A stretch of 64,000 nt of DNA from the NCBI RefSeq assembly GCF_052065755.1, contig NZ_JBQHTK010000011.1, forward strand, positions 1-64,000, given 5' to 3'. The notes beneath the pieces were generated by a model. That model did not search any database. It was not told where the DNA came from and saw nothing but the letters and a program-made list of their open reading frames with translations. Positions 27,666 through 37,567 of this stretch are shown here, piece after piece (within the stretch, counting starts at the first letter, position 1; each line of letters starts with the position of its first letter). The translations under genes and the position numbers were made by a program. This DNA comes from Allocoprococcus sp004560705. Its GTDB lineage: Bacteria; Bacillota; Clostridia; Lachnospirales; Lachnospiraceae.

Positions 27666-29801
27666 TTAGTTCAACCATCTGTCCAGTGTTCTGGCAAGCG
27701 ATTTGAGATCAAGCGGTTTGGCAATATGCTCATTCATACCAACCGTTTTGGCCGCCTGTACGTCCTCCGCAAATGCATTTGCCGTCATGGCAACGATTGG
27801 TACCTGTCTGCAGTAATTCCGATCCATGGAGCGGATCGCTCTGGTAGCATCATACCCGTTCATCCGCGGCATCTGGATATCCATAAAGATGATATCGTAA
27901 TAACCGTCCTTACATGATGCCATTCTGTCAACGGCCTCCGTACCGTCAGCCACATGCTCGATTGCGAGCCCCGTTGTTCCCAGGATGACTGTTGCAATTT
28001 CTGCGTTCAGTTCATTATCTTCTACCAGCAACGCGCGGCGGCCTGTCAGATCCATATTTTTCAGATCAACAAACGGTATATTCGGTTCTTGTGCTTTCTC
28101 GTCTCCTACAAGAGTATTGAACGTTTTTGTCAGTCTGGAGCGGAACAGCGGCTTACTGATAAATGCATTTGCACCGGCTGCTCTGGCCTCCTGCTCAATA
28201 TCCGACCAGTCATAGGCAGAGATGATTATGATCGGCACGTCATTTCCCACGGCTTTCCGTATTGCTCTTGTCGTTGCAATCCCGTCCATATCCGGCATCT
28301 TCCAGTCAATAATGCAAGCAAAATAATCCCGCTTCTGGTTATGGTGAAGCACAATATGATCAACAGCCTCGGCCCCTGTAGACACACCCTCGGCTTTCAT
28401 CCCCATATCATTCAGCATGCCGCAGCAGGACTCGAGACTTAATTCATCATCATCCGCCACAAGTACATCCAGATCAACAAATTTGTCATACTGTACATCC
28501 GAGCCTTCCTGAAGCCTGAGGTACATCGTCACCGTAAAGCGCGAACCGACTCCCGGCTTACTTTCAACCTTGATATCTCCTCCCATCATGCGGACAATAT
28601 TCCGGCTGATCGGCATGCCAAGACCGGTCCCCTGTATTTTATTTACGCATCCATCTTCTGCTCGGGTGAACGGTTCAAAAATCTTCTCCATGAATTCTTC
28701 ACTCATCCCCATTCCGTTATCTTCAAAAACGAATTCATAGCAGCCGATTTCCGCCTGGTTCGAAGGTTTTTCAGAAATAGAGAGCCGGATCTTTCCGCCA
28801 TCCGGTGTGAATTTTACCGCATTTCCCATCAGATTGGTGAACACCTTCTGGATGCGGAGGCTGTCACCGATTACCTCTTCATGGATCACACCGGAAATGT
28901 TGACAGAAAGCTCATGATGGTGCTCTGCGATTTGTGAACTGGTCATAGAGAGCAGATTATCCACCAGGTCGGAAAGTTTAAACTCTTCCTCGATCAGATC
29001 CACTTTTCCTGACTCGATTTTACTCATATCCAGAACTTCGTTGATCAGGCTGAGCAGATATTTGCTCGCCTGAGTAATTTTCTGAAGGCTATCCTGAACC
29101 CGCTCTTTATCATCAATATGCGACGCGGCAATTGCCGTCATTCCGATAATGCCGTTCATAGGTGTGCGGATATCATGGGACATATTGGACAGAAAATCCG
29201 TCTTAGCCTTATTTGCCGCTTCTGCCGCATCAAATGCTGCCTGCAGTGCCATTTCCTGCTGGCGCTCCTTCTTGATCAGATCATCTACATTTCTGGTACC
29301 GACTACTGCGACGAAACCACCGTCTTTTTTCTCTACAAACGCAACCCTTGCCTGCAGATATATGGTTCCGTCATCTGTATGTTTTTCATAAGTCAAAGAG
29401 TAGTCTTTGCCGTCTGCACGAATATGATCCAACGACAGTTTTTCGATAAATTCACCGCGGCTTTCTTCCGAAACAAGTTCCTCTGCGTAACTGCGCAATC
29501 CTTTTGACCAACAGCCATTATGCTTACAAAAATGCTCCGCAATAGCACGGCCGTCTTCATCCTGTGCGCGGTAAGTGGTCACGGTATCCGTTTCCGGATC
29601 AACAAGAAGAACAGAATAGTACTCTGAGCCAATTCCCTCTATAATCTCACTTTGTGTCTCCAAAGTTTTGATATGTTTTCTTTCTTCTTCCACGATCGAA
29701 TCGACATTTCGGAATCCCAGAATAATCCAGCTTTCCGATGTGTGCCCAGAAATAGATCCGGATAAAGACCGCCTGGAAATAATGGGTGCCGCTTTCATCA
29801 T
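27666..29801 (-). CDS. Hybrid histidine kinase, C-terminal fragment (HisKA, HATPase, two receivers)
   Basis: The fragment has about 700 residues of coding sequence in the same frame as the GAF fragment at 30897-31943. True continuity starts near SGHTSESWIILGFRN, so the 29801 start is only the frame limit. Domains in order are a PAS segment, HisKA with the phospho-histidine in SNMSHDIRTPMNG, HATPase_c with NLMGNAVKFTPDGG, DNGMGMS and GTGLGMPIS, a receiver with VLVADDD and IIDWKMPDMDG, and a second receiver with ALLVEDNELNAE and IIFMDIQMPRMNG ending PLDLKSLARTL. No output DNA-binding domain is present. A separate phosphotransfer or response regulator would be needed, and none is adjacent. Confidence 0.82.
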   Translation of the reverse strand: MMKAAPIISRRSLSGSISGHTSESWIILGFRNVDSIVEEERKHIKTLETQSEIIEGIGSEYYSVLLVDPETDTVTTYRAQDEDGRAIAEHFCKHNGCWSKGLRSYAEELVSEESRGEFIEKLSLDHIRADGKDYSLTYEKHTDDGTIYLQARVAFVEKKDGGFVAVVGTRNVDDLIKKERQQEMALQAAFDAAEAANKAKTDFLSNMSHDIRTPMNGIIGMTAIAASHIDDKERVQDSLQKITQASKYLLSLINEVLDMSKIESGKVDLIEEEFKLSDLVDNLLSMTSSQIAEHHHELSVNISGVIHEEVIGDSLRIQKVFTNLMGNAVKFTPDGGKIRLSISEKPSNQAEIGCYEFVFEDNGMGMSEEFMEKIFEPFTRAEDGCVNKIQGTGLGMPISRNIVRMMGGDIKVESKPGVGSRFTVTMYLRLQEGSDVQYDKFVDLDVLVADDDELSLESCCGMLNDMGMKAEGVSTGAEAVDHIVLHHNQKRDYFACIIDWKMPDMDGIATTRAIRKAVGNDVPIIIISAYDWSDIEQEARAAGANAFISKPLFRSRLTKTFNTLVGDEKAQEPNIPFVDLKNMDLTGRRALLVEDNELNAEIATVILGTTGLAIEHVADGTEAVDRMASCKDGYYDIIFMDIQMPRMNGYDATRAIRSMDRNYCRQVPIVAMTANAFAEDVQAAKTVGMNEHIAKPLDLKSLARTLDRWLN

Positions 29802-30732
29802 AATTTACACGATAATTGCATACATACTCATCACTTTCTTCCAGAGCGCGAAGCACATTCTGAACAGAGACGGCATCTTTCAATTTTTTCTTATCCTCGT
29901 CCACAACATATTTGGAAATATAGTAATCCCAGGTCGTATTGTAGGAATGTCTTGAGACGCGCTTATCCTTGGGAATAAGATTTCCGTTCTTTTTGAGAGT
30001 CGTGGCACTGTCTTCTTCAAAATTGATCAGTGTAACGTCCGGATACTCTTTGCTCAGTGCATTGGCAATCTCCATTTCATCCTTCAGTGTCTCGTTGGTT
30101 CTCTCAACGGCTGTAAGCGCATCCTCAATCTTCTTCTGCTGGGCGAGCTCTTTCTTTTTCTCTTCGTCAATATTTTTAAACGCAACGGCAAATTCTTTTC
30201 GCTCTCTGAGCGGTTTTACGATCTGGCACTGAAAATACTGCATTTCACTATTCCGAAAGACTCTGTAATTAAAATAATAAGCCTGTTTATCTTCCAGAAG
30301 CGTGCTCACACCGGCCACCGTACGGACATCGTCAAATAGATGCCGGTCTTCTTCAAAGACGTCATTGTCGATATAAGCGCTGAGATTCCGGTCATAATTT
30401 CCCGCTGCAAACTTCGTGCCGTAGCGGTCACTCATCGTCTGCCCCATACGATAGCAGACGGCTTCTCCGGTATTCATATTGATTGCATATACATTTTCAT
30501 AGGAGACAGCCAGCGCCTGAATCAGATTATCCTGGATTCCCATCGTTGCTTTTTCGGCAGTGATATTCCGAAATGTACAGATCACTTTTTTATTTCTTCC
30601 GTCTGCATTTTTCTCGACCGGAATAAATGCGCATCTGATCCATCCTCCGGATACAGAAATATACTCCTGAATAATGATTGTTTTTTCCCCCAACCTCGCG
30701 TCAAGCGTATTCAGATTCGTAAAAATCCGCAT
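29647..30732 (-). CDS. Hybrid histidine kinase, middle fragment (PAS region, shifted frame)
   Basis: This piece is shifted relative to both neighbours. It reads TLDARLGEKTIIIQEYISVSGGWIRC and then repeated PAS-like segments (GIQDNLIQALAVSYENVYAINM; NALSKEYPDVTLINFEED). Coding in this frame actually begins near 31030, after the T7 run, and continues to about 29790, where RVNYDESGTHYFQAVFIRI passes into the downstream frame. The 30732 ATG is internal (PNMRIFTN). On its own it has no function; it is part of the sensory half of the kinase. Confidence 0.65.
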   Translation of the reverse strand: MRIFTNLNTLDARLGEKTIIIQEYISVSGGWIRCAFIPVEKNADGRNKKVICTFRNITAEKATMGIQDNLIQALAVSYENVYAINMNTGEAVCYRMGQTMSDRYGTKFAAGNYDRNLSAYIDNDVFEEDRHLFDDVRTVAGVSTLLEDKQAYYFNYRVFRNSEMQYFQCQIVKPLRERKEFAVAFKNIDEEKKKELAQQKKIEDALTAVERTNETLKDEMEIANALSKEYPDVTLINFEEDSATTLKKNGNLIPKDKRVSRHSYNTTWDYYISKYVVDEDKKKLKDAVSVQNVLRALEESDEYVCNYRVNYDESGTHYFQAVFIRIYFWAHIGKLDYSGIPKCRFDRGRRKKTYQNFGDTK

Positions 30733-30896
30733 GTTCGGTCGGGATTCTTCCGAAACCTGCGTTTTGACTATCCTTTTCAGGCATTCCCGTGCATTTCCCT
30801 TTTTGCTGTAAACATGGTGCGAACTGTCGACCGAGATAAGTTCCTGGTAAGAGTTCTCTTCTATATCAATATAATAAAGTGCAAAGAAAATACTGC

Positions 30897-31943
30897 TCAG
30901 GGAACCGATAATGGCCGTGTGCTGCTTCTCGTTTTGAAGAAGAACGGTAAGCTCCTCATTGGTCTCCTGAAGTTTCTTTTTGGCCTCCAGTTCCTGAAGC
31001 TTAGCCCCATGAATGGACTGCGTGGCAAAAAAACATGTGTCAACCTGCCCTCGGGATCCCGATTTCCTTCAATAAAGGAGCACTGTCCCCAGCTTGCCGC
31101 CGATCCCCCGGCTTCCGCAGAAGGGAAAATGGTACTTCGATATTGTTTCGATATGATCCGGGTGTTTTTGAGCCGTTCCTCCAAAGTGGAAAGATCTACA
31201 AATACCTGTAACTCATCCGTGCAGTCAGGAGTCACCATATGATGGGAAAAATAATTCAGCCGTTCCTGTGCATCACCGGATGCTCCGATGTGCGTACGTA
31301 CATCAGATACCGATGAGAGCTCTGTAAAATAATTCTTTGTAAGATCAATATAATATACCGATGTATAAATTTCACTCAATGACTGGATGATCTTCATCCG
31401 TTCTTCTAATGCTTTATTAGAATCTTCCAGTCGTTTGTTCGCAATCTCAATACAGCAAGTCGATGAAATAACAGATAGAAGCAGAAGATGTCCGGTATTC
31501 CGTTTGGGATTATCTACTCCGAAAAAGCCTATGATCTCGCCATCCACCACAAGAGGCGAAACCCCTGCACTGTCGATCCCTCTTAGTTCAAGGATCTGGT
31601 ATGTCTCTGATCCAAAGACAAACTCTTCATCCTGTGCCGAAACAAAAAATTCTCCTCTTTCTTTAACCAGCCTGAACCAGCCTTCCACCATGTCGGCAGG
31701 GATATTCTGAAGCGCATTTCTTTTGGCCGCGACTCCCTCACGGCACCATTCATACGTGTTGTTGACTGCCGTCTTCTGAACATTCCATTCCAGAATATAG
31801 GCACGGTCCGCATCATAGTATCTGCCTGCATCAGCAAGAATATTCTGAATCGTTTGTCCACCCTTTTCTTTATTTGCGTAATCATGCAGGAAATGCTTGA
31901 TTGCCTGCTCCTGATTTAACAGATTTTGTGAAAGCTCGTTCAT
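30897..31943 (-). CDS. Hybrid histidine kinase, N-terminal fragment (GAF and PAS)
   Basis: The gene starts at the ATG at 31943 (GGGGGTG upstream) with LSQNLLNQEQAIKHFL, followed by a GAF-like domain (YYDADRAYILEW ... GVSPLVVDGEIIGFFGVDNP) and the beginning of a PAS domain (VYYIDLTKNYFTELSS). At CATGTTTTTTTGCC (about 31030-31043) one T seems missing. With one more T the reading continues HVFFATQSIHGAKLQELEA, as expected for repeated PAS-linker sequence; without it the frame ends at 30897 in nonsense. The reconstructed gene 31943-27666 would encode about 1,425 residues. Confidence 0.7.
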   Translation of the reverse strand: MNELSQNLLNQEQAIKHFLHDYANKEKGGQTIQNILADAGRYYDADRAYILEWNVQKTAVNNTYEWCREGVAAKRNALQNIPADMVEGWFRLVKERGEFFVSAQDEEFVFGSETYQILELRGIDSAGVSPLVVDGEIIGFFGVDNPKRNTGHLLLLSVISSTCCIEIANKRLEDSNKALEERMKIIQSLSEIYTSVYYIDLTKNYFTELSSVSDVRTHIGASGDAQERLNYFSHHMVTPDCTDELQVFVDLSTLEERLKNTRIISKQYRSTIFPSAEAGGSAASWGQCSFIEGNRDPEGRLTHVFLPRSPFMGLSFRNWRPKRNFRRPMRSLPFFFKTRSSTRPLSVP

Positions 31944-32173
31944 GATACACCCCCGGGAATTGGTATACTTTGTCTGATTTCAATTATACATTTCCCACAA
32001 AGCTCTATCAAGACGAAATTCCACAATACGTTTCTTTTTTTATCGTTGCAAGATGAATCATTACTTTACATCTTCTCGCATCTTCATTTCTGATTCCTCC
32101 TTTGATCTGCTCTGGAATCATTTTACAGCCTCCTCGTAAGAGGAGCGTCAAGCAGGGAAAAAGATATTTATGC

Positions 32174-33118
32174 TCACCTTTGATCCGAAATCGCCACCTT
32201 AATAAATTCATCCATACTTTTTGTGAAGTATTTATTCTTACGATAATAGAAATAAACGTTTCTTTCTGCAGATGGATCATCAATCTTATAATAAACAATT
32301 CCGGGACTTGGCGGCATACATTTTACTACCGTATCGCTAAGAATCGCATTTCCCATTCCTTTCTCCGTCAAATGATACACGGTCATTAACTGATTCAGTT
32401 TCAGCGCTACTTTGGGATTAATTTCCGCTCTTTTACAAATAGCTTCAACCCTCTCTCTTGTATCATTATGCGCTCTCAACATTACAAAAGGCTCATCAGC
32501 AAACAACTTTAACGGCACACCCTGAATTTCCTTTTTTGTATGTACATTATTTTGTATATCTTCCGCTGTCAGTTTCCACTGCTTTGCCTCCTGATTACTA
32601 TGGTGACCAGAAGGAACTGCCAAAACAAGATGTTCCTTCATAAAATATTTTTTTTCATAAATGTCCTCATTCATCGGATAATTATCAATAATCATATCCA
32701 GTTCTCCGGAAAATAGCTTTTCTTCCAAAATCGGCGTGCTTCCTTCAAACAGGCTCACCTTCACGTTCGGATACTTTTCCTGAAATTTCAGAATAGCTGT
32801 TGAAACAACAAAAGCTGAAAAAAGATACGTCCCGCCTATTGCCAGATGTCCCACCTTAAGTTCATTCAGATCTTCCACATAATTTGCAAATTGTTCTTCG
32901 AGATTCATTAATTGTTCTGCTGTCTTAATATACTGTTTTCCACATTCTGTAAGCTGAATCGGATTGGTACTTCTCTCAAATAACGGCATTCCTATTTTTT
33001 GTTCCACCTTTTTCACTGTAGCACTTAATGACGGTTGGGAAATATAAAGATCCTTTGCCGCTTTTGAAAAGCTTCCCTCTTTATAAATTTTATAAATATA
33101 TCTCATATTGCTAAACAT
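32174..33118 (-). CDS. LysR-family transcriptional regulator
   Basis: The protein has 314 residues; GAGGAA lies upstream of the ATG at 33118. The N-terminal winged HTH is typical (YKEGSFSKAAKDLYISQPSL, residues about 13-32), followed by a periplasmic-binding-like effector domain (VGHLAIGGTYLFSAFVV; GELDMIIDNYP; VLAVPSGHH). It is downstream of the malic enzyme gene but separated by a strong terminator. Control of the aspA-fumC-malic enzyme operon is plausible from position only. Confidence 0.87.
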   Translation of the reverse strand: MFSNMRYIYKIYKEGSFSKAAKDLYISQPSLSATVKKVEQKIGMPLFERSTNPIQLTECGKQYIKTAEQLMNLEEQFANYVEDLNELKVGHLAIGGTYLFSAFVVSTAILKFQEKYPNVKVSLFEGSTPILEEKLFSGELDMIIDNYPMNEDIYEKKYFMKEHLVLAVPSGHHSNQEAKQWKLTAEDIQNNVHTKKEIQGVPLKLFADEPFVMLRAHNDTRERVEAICKRAEINPKVALKLNQLMTVYHLTEKGMGNAILSDTVVKCMPPSPGIVYYKIDDPSAERNVYFYYRKNKYFTKSMDEFIKVAISDQR

Positions 33119-33154
33119 AACGTATTCCTCAGCTATTCACTTTGATAACGATTT

Positions 33155-33190
33155 GAAAACGGACGAACCCGATCAGTTTCGTCCGTTTTC
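33155..33190 (-). terminator. Terminator after the aspA-fumC-malic enzyme operon
   Basis: A 13-bp perfect stem GAAAACGGACGAA/TTCGTCCGTTTTC with a short loop, 55 bases after the malic enzyme stop. It ends the three-gene transcript before the LysR gene. Confidence 0.8.
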
Positions 33191-33244
33191 TATATAAGTG
33201 TAACCTATAATAATTATAACACCTGCATACCTCAAAAAACACCT

Positions 33245-34417
33245 TTAATTTCTAGCTACGCCACTTTTTATTGCAGCTTCTTTTACTGCTCTGGCAACCG
33301 TATCCTTGACTCTGGGATCAAATGCTGCAGGTAATATATATTCTGCATTTAGTTCCTCATCACTTACCAGACCTGCAATTGCATAGGCAGCAGCCACCTT
33401 CATTTCATCATTGATGTCGCTTGCCTGTACATCCAGTGCACCGCGGAAAATTCCCGGGAAACAAAGTACGTTATTTACCTGATTCGGATAATCGGATCTT
33501 CCGGTTGAGACAACTGCTGCCCCTGCGGCTATTGCCTCCTCCGGCAGTATCTCCGGTGTTGGATTTGCGCAGGCAAAAATCACCGGTTTATCTGCCATAC
33601 TGCGAACCATATCAGCTGTCAGTGTTCCAGGTGCCGATACACCGATAAACACATCCGCTCCTTTAATCACCTCTTCCAGAGAGCCTTTCTCGTGATTAAA
33701 ATTAGTAATCTTTGCCATTTCTTCTTTTATTGGATTAAGCTCTTCTCTTCCCTCATAAATAGCGCCTTTTCTATCCGTCATAATCACATTTTTCAGTCCC
33801 ATAGACATCAAAAGTTTAATAATCGCAATTCCTGCGGCTCCAGCACCTGAAGTAACAATCTTTACGTCTTTTAATTCTTTTCCAACTACCTTAAGTGCAT
33901 TAATGATTCCGGCAAGTGTGACGACTGCTGTTCCGTGCTGATCATCATGGAAAATTGGAATATCACAAGTTTCCTTCAACTTTTTTTCTATTTCAAAGCA
34001 TCTTGGTGAAGAAATATCTTCCAGATTAATTCCTCCAAAACTTCCTGCCAGCAAACGAACCGTATTTACAATCTCATCTACATTCTTACTGCGCACACAA
34101 AGTGGAATTGCATCCACATCACCAAACGCTTTAAACAGTACACATTTGCCTTCCATAACCGGCATTCCTGCTTCAGGTCCAATATCTCCCAGTCCCAGCA
34201 CAGCCGTTCCATCAGTCACAACGGCCACAGTATTCCAACGTCTTGTTAATGCATAGCTCTTTTTTACATCCTTCTGAATCTCCAGACACGGTTCAGCCAC
34301 TCCCGGAGTATAAGCCAGACTTAAGGCTTCTTTGGAATCCACTGCCGCACGGCATGTCATTTCAATTTTCCCTCTCAAATCATAATGCATTTCTAATGAT
34401 TCTTTTGCGTAATCCAT
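33245..34417 (-). CDS. NAD-dependent malic enzyme (oxaloacetate-decarboxylating)
   Basis: A 390-residue protein of the short bacterial malic enzyme type. It oxidatively decarboxylates malate to pyruvate and CO2. Visible are the N-terminal LAYTPGVAEPCLEI with KKSYALTRRWNTVAVVTDG, the catalytic/metal region DIPIFHDDQHGTAVV, the nucleotide-binding VTSGAGAAGIAIIKLL and the late VIFACANPTPEILPEEA. AGGTGAG precedes the ATG, 10 bases after the fumarase stop. As last gene of aspA-fumC-malic enzyme it completes aspartate to pyruvate. Cofactor preference (NAD or NADP) cannot be assigned with certainty. Confidence 0.92.
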   Translation of the reverse strand: MDYAKESLEMHYDLRGKIEMTCRAAVDSKEALSLAYTPGVAEPCLEIQKDVKKSYALTRRWNTVAVVTDGTAVLGLGDIGPEAGMPVMEGKCVLFKAFGDVDAIPLCVRSKNVDEIVNTVRLLAGSFGGINLEDISSPRCFEIEKKLKETCDIPIFHDDQHGTAVVTLAGIINALKVVGKELKDVKIVTSGAGAAGIAIIKLLMSMGLKNVIMTDRKGAIYEGREELNPIKEEMAKITNFNHEKGSLEEVIKGADVFIGVSAPGTLTADMVRSMADKPVIFACANPTPEILPEEAIAAGAAVVSTGRSDYPNQVNNVLCFPGIFRGALDVQASDINDEMKVAAAYAIAGLVSDEELNAEYILPAAFDPRVKDTVARAVKEAAIKSGVARN

Positions 34418-34427
34418 TTATCTCACC

Positions 34428-35795
34428 TCATACCATTTTCTCAGGATTTACTTTCTCATCATATTCACTGCTATTCATATAACCAAGTTCAATCACAGCC
34501 TCTTTTAAAGATTTATTTTCCTTATAAGCTTTTTTCGCAGCAGCGGCTGCATACTCATATCCAATCTCCGGGCTCAGACAAGTCACCAACATCAGTGAAT
34601 TGTCCAGATTCTCCCGAATCTTATTCTCGTTCGCTTTCAAGCCGCTCAGACAGTTCTTATTAAAAGAGTCCATAGCATCACTCAGAAGGCGCACAGATTG
34701 CAACATATTATACGCAAGCAACGGCATAAATACATTTAATTCAAAATTTCCCTGAGATGCGGCAAAACCGACAGTTGCATCATTTCCCATCACCTGTACT
34801 GCAACCATAGTAACTGCTTCACACTGGGTAGGGTTAACTTTACCGGGCATAATAGAACTTCCGGGCTCATTTTCCGGGATACTGATTTCCCCAATACCAC
34901 ATCTCGGACCGCTGGCAAGCCAACGTATATCATTGGCAATTTTCATCAGATTGGCCGCCAGTGCTTTCAGTGCGCCATGCGTAAATACGTATGCATCTTT
35001 TGATGTCAATGCATGAAATTTATTCTCTGATGCACGGAATCCCTCACCCAAATAATCTGAGATATTCAAGGCGCATTCTACTCCAAAGCTTTTCGGACAA
35101 TTAATCCCTGTTCCAACCGCAGTACCGCCGACAGCAAGATAACGCAGATGTTCCACGGACTCTTCTAACATCTTCCGGTTTTCTTCCAGCATCCCTCTCC
35201 ATCCACTGATTTCCTGTGAGAAACGAAGAGGAACTGCATCCTGCAAATGTGTTCTCCCGATCTTGATGATATGCTGATTCCTTTCCTCCAGAGATTTCAT
35301 AGTTTCTATCATTTTGTCCAACGCCGGATACAAATTCCGTCGGATAGACATAAATGCGGCAATATTCATTGCTGTCGGAAAAGTATCATTTGAACTCTGA
35401 GACATATTTACATGGTCATTGGCATGTAGCTTTATATCAGGGTAATTCTTTGCAGCAATGTGAGTAATCACTTCATTTACATTCATGTTGCTCTGCGTTC
35501 CGCTCCCCGTCTGCCAGACTTTCAATGGGAATTCTTCTTCATACTCTCCGTTAAGAATCCGGTCACAACTATCCACAATAGCATTCATCTGTTCCTTTGT
35601 TATTTTTCCAAAACGATTATTTGCCTTTGCAGCTGAACGTTTTAATATTACTAATGCTTCTATGATTTCATGCGGCATTTTTTCGGTACCGATTTCAAAA
35701 TTCTGAAAGCTTCTCTGAGTCTGTGCCCCCCAAAAATGTTCTGCCGGAACTTTCACCTCTCCCATGGTATCATGTTCCATACGATATTCGCTCAT
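34428..35795 (-). CDS. fumC: Class II fumarate hydratase
   Basis: A 455-residue member of the fumarase/aspartase superfamily; it hydrates fumarate to L-malate without an Fe-S cluster. The signature GSSIMPGKVNPTQCEAVTMV is the fumarase form (aspartases have NPVIPEVV). Other blocks are SGSGTQSNMNVNEV, QSSNDTFPTAMN and GRTHLQDAVPLRF. It lies 21 bases after aspA and 10 bases before the malic enzyme, so one operon. Confidence 0.93.
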   Translation of the reverse strand: MSEYRMEHDTMGEVKVPAEHFWGAQTQRSFQNFEIGTEKMPHEIIEALVILKRSAAKANNRFGKITKEQMNAIVDSCDRILNGEYEEEFPLKVWQTGSGTQSNMNVNEVITHIAAKNYPDIKLHANDHVNMSQSSNDTFPTAMNIAAFMSIRRNLYPALDKMIETMKSLEERNQHIIKIGRTHLQDAVPLRFSQEISGWRGMLEENRKMLEESVEHLRYLAVGGTAVGTGINCPKSFGVECALNISDYLGEGFRASENKFHALTSKDAYVFTHGALKALAANLMKIANDIRWLASGPRCGIGEISIPENEPGSSIMPGKVNPTQCEAVTMVAVQVMGNDATVGFAASQGNFELNVFMPLLAYNMLQSVRLLSDAMDSFNKNCLSGLKANENKIRENLDNSLMLVTCLSPEIGYEYAAAAAKKAYKENKSLKEAVIELGYMNSSEYDEKVNPEKMV

Positions 35796-35816
35796 GACTT
35801 TTCTACCTTGCTCTTT

Positions 35817-37253
35817 CTATTCACTTTCTTTGCCGCGCATCAACAGATCTTTTCCAGGTATTCCAGGTTCAGTCATCTGCCGCGGTTCTAAGATATAATC
35901 GAATTCTTCCTCTGACAAAAGTTTTTCTTCAACAACAAGCTTGCGTACTGAATCACCGGTACTTATTGCTTTCTTAGCGATATCAGCGGCTTTCTGATAT
36001 CCAACATGAGGACAAATTGCTGTTATAATTCCAACACTGTTTTCAACAAGATAGCGGCAACGATCTTCATTGGCCGTAATACCAGAAATACAGTTATCCA
36101 CAAATGTCTGTACCGCATAAGCAAGTGTATCAATAGATTGGAACATACAGTAAAAAATAATCGGCTCAAACGCATTCAGTTCTAATTGTCCTGCTTCTGC
36201 TGCCATAGTGATTGTAACATCGTTTCCAATAATATTGAACGCTACCTGATTGACCACCTCAGGGATAACAGGATTTACTTTTCCCGGCATAATGGAAGAA
36301 CCATTTTGTTTAGCAGGCAGATTAATCTCTCCAAAACCGGCTCTTGGTCCTGAAGACATCAGTCGAAGATCATTCGCAATCTTAGACAGAGTAACTGCAC
36401 AGGCCTTGATTGCACCAGATACTGAAACAAACGGATCCAGATTCTGTGTAGAATCCACCAGATCAAATGCCTGAACAAAATTCATGCCGGACACTTCTAC
36501 CAGATTCGGTACGATTCTCTTCAAATAATTCTCATCTGCATTGATACCGGTTCCAACGGCTGTTCCTCCCATATTCACGGAACGCATCTCATCCATCGCC
36601 TTGTCCATACGATTGATATCCCTGAGAATCGCAACAGAATATGCATGAAACTCTTGTCCAAGACGTATCGGAACAGCATCCTGCATCTGTGTACGTCCCA
36701 TCTTAATCACATGGTCAAATTCTTTAGATTTTTCAGAAAGTGCGGTGTGAAGACGAAGTAATTCCTTTTTCAGATTATCTAAAAGCCTAAGAGAAGTCAT
36801 TTTTCCGGCTGTTGGAATTACATCGTTAGTAGACTGACCACAATTTACATGATCATTCGGATTTACAATTGTATAGTCACCCTTTTGTCCGCCAAGGATT
36901 TCAATAGAACGATTGGCAATTACTTCGTTGGCGTTCATGTTCAAAGAAGTCCCCGCACCTCCCTGAATCGGATCTACGATAAAATCGTCACGAAACTTTC
37001 CTTCTAGAATCTCGTCACATGCCTGTACGATCGCACTTGCAATTTTCTTATCCAGAATTCCAATTTCGCAATTTGTAATTGCTGAAGCTTTCTTAATATA
37101 AGCCAGACTGTTTATAATTTCCGGATGCATGTTAAGACCTGTAATACGGAAATTTTCCGCCGCCCGGAGTGACTGGACACCATAGTATACATTTTCCGGT
37201 ACGTTCTTTGTACCAATAGAATCTTTTTCCACACGATAAGCATTTTCTGCCAT
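35817..37253 (-). CDS. aspA: Aspartate ammonia-lyase
   Basis: The protein has 478 residues from the ATG at 37253 (GGAGGA upstream; a TTG at 37268 overlaps the site). It converts L-aspartate to fumarate and ammonia. The signature GSSIMPGKVNPVIPEVVNQ, with GGAGTSLNMNANEVIANR, and QSTNDVIPTAGK are diagnostic of AspA against fumarase. First gene of an operon in which aspartate is turned to fumarate, malate and pyruvate. The frame ends PGKDLLMRGKESE. Confidence 0.93.
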   Translation of the reverse strand: MAENAYRVEKDSIGTKNVPENVYYGVQSLRAAENFRITGLNMHPEIINSLAYIKKASAITNCEIGILDKKIASAIVQACDEILEGKFRDDFIVDPIQGGAGTSLNMNANEVIANRSIEILGGQKGDYTIVNPNDHVNCGQSTNDVIPTAGKMTSLRLLDNLKKELLRLHTALSEKSKEFDHVIKMGRTQMQDAVPIRLGQEFHAYSVAILRDINRMDKAMDEMRSVNMGGTAVGTGINADENYLKRIVPNLVEVSGMNFVQAFDLVDSTQNLDPFVSVSGAIKACAVTLSKIANDLRLMSSGPRAGFGEINLPAKQNGSSIMPGKVNPVIPEVVNQVAFNIIGNDVTITMAAEAGQLELNAFEPIIFYCMFQSIDTLAYAVQTFVDNCISGITANEDRCRYLVENSVGIITAICPHVGYQKAADIAKKAISTGDSVRKLVVEEKLLSEEEFDYILEPRQMTEPGIPGKDLLMRGKESE

Positions 37254-37420
37254 GATTTTCTCCTCCAAAGTCTTTTGTTATACTTTCTGCAAGGGCGCCA
37301 CTTACAGTCTGTTTCTCAATTCGTCTATATTATATCCCGGGCATCTTGCACAATCAAATACATAAATTTTTATAAAAAATATAATTCTAAAACTATATCT
37401 CCGACAATAGCGGTTCACTC

Positions 37421-37567
37421 CTATCCTAAAACACTTTTCTTTCTGTTCCATTCGCCAATAACTTCATTTACCGTACTTACCGTTACAAATGCAGCCGGAT
37501 CTGCCTGCTGAAGAAATGCCAACAACTTACTATACTCATTCTTCTCAAGAATTGTCACAATTTCCAT
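37421..37567 (-). pseudogene. C-terminal remnant of a YitT/DUF2179-family membrane protein
   Basis: About 48 codons (MEIVTILEKNEYSKLLAFLQ to NRKKSVLG) resemble the DUF2179 cytoplasmic tail of YitT-type proteins (AAFVTVSTVNEVIGEW). They are joined in frame to the truncated transposase just upstream, so the membrane part of the gene has been deleted. Confidence 0.5.

Noticed and set aside
32008..32110. An eight-codon leader ORF with a strong AGGAGG site upstream of the kinase gene
   Set aside because: It is very short with no repeated codon or attenuator hairpin, so it may be chance.
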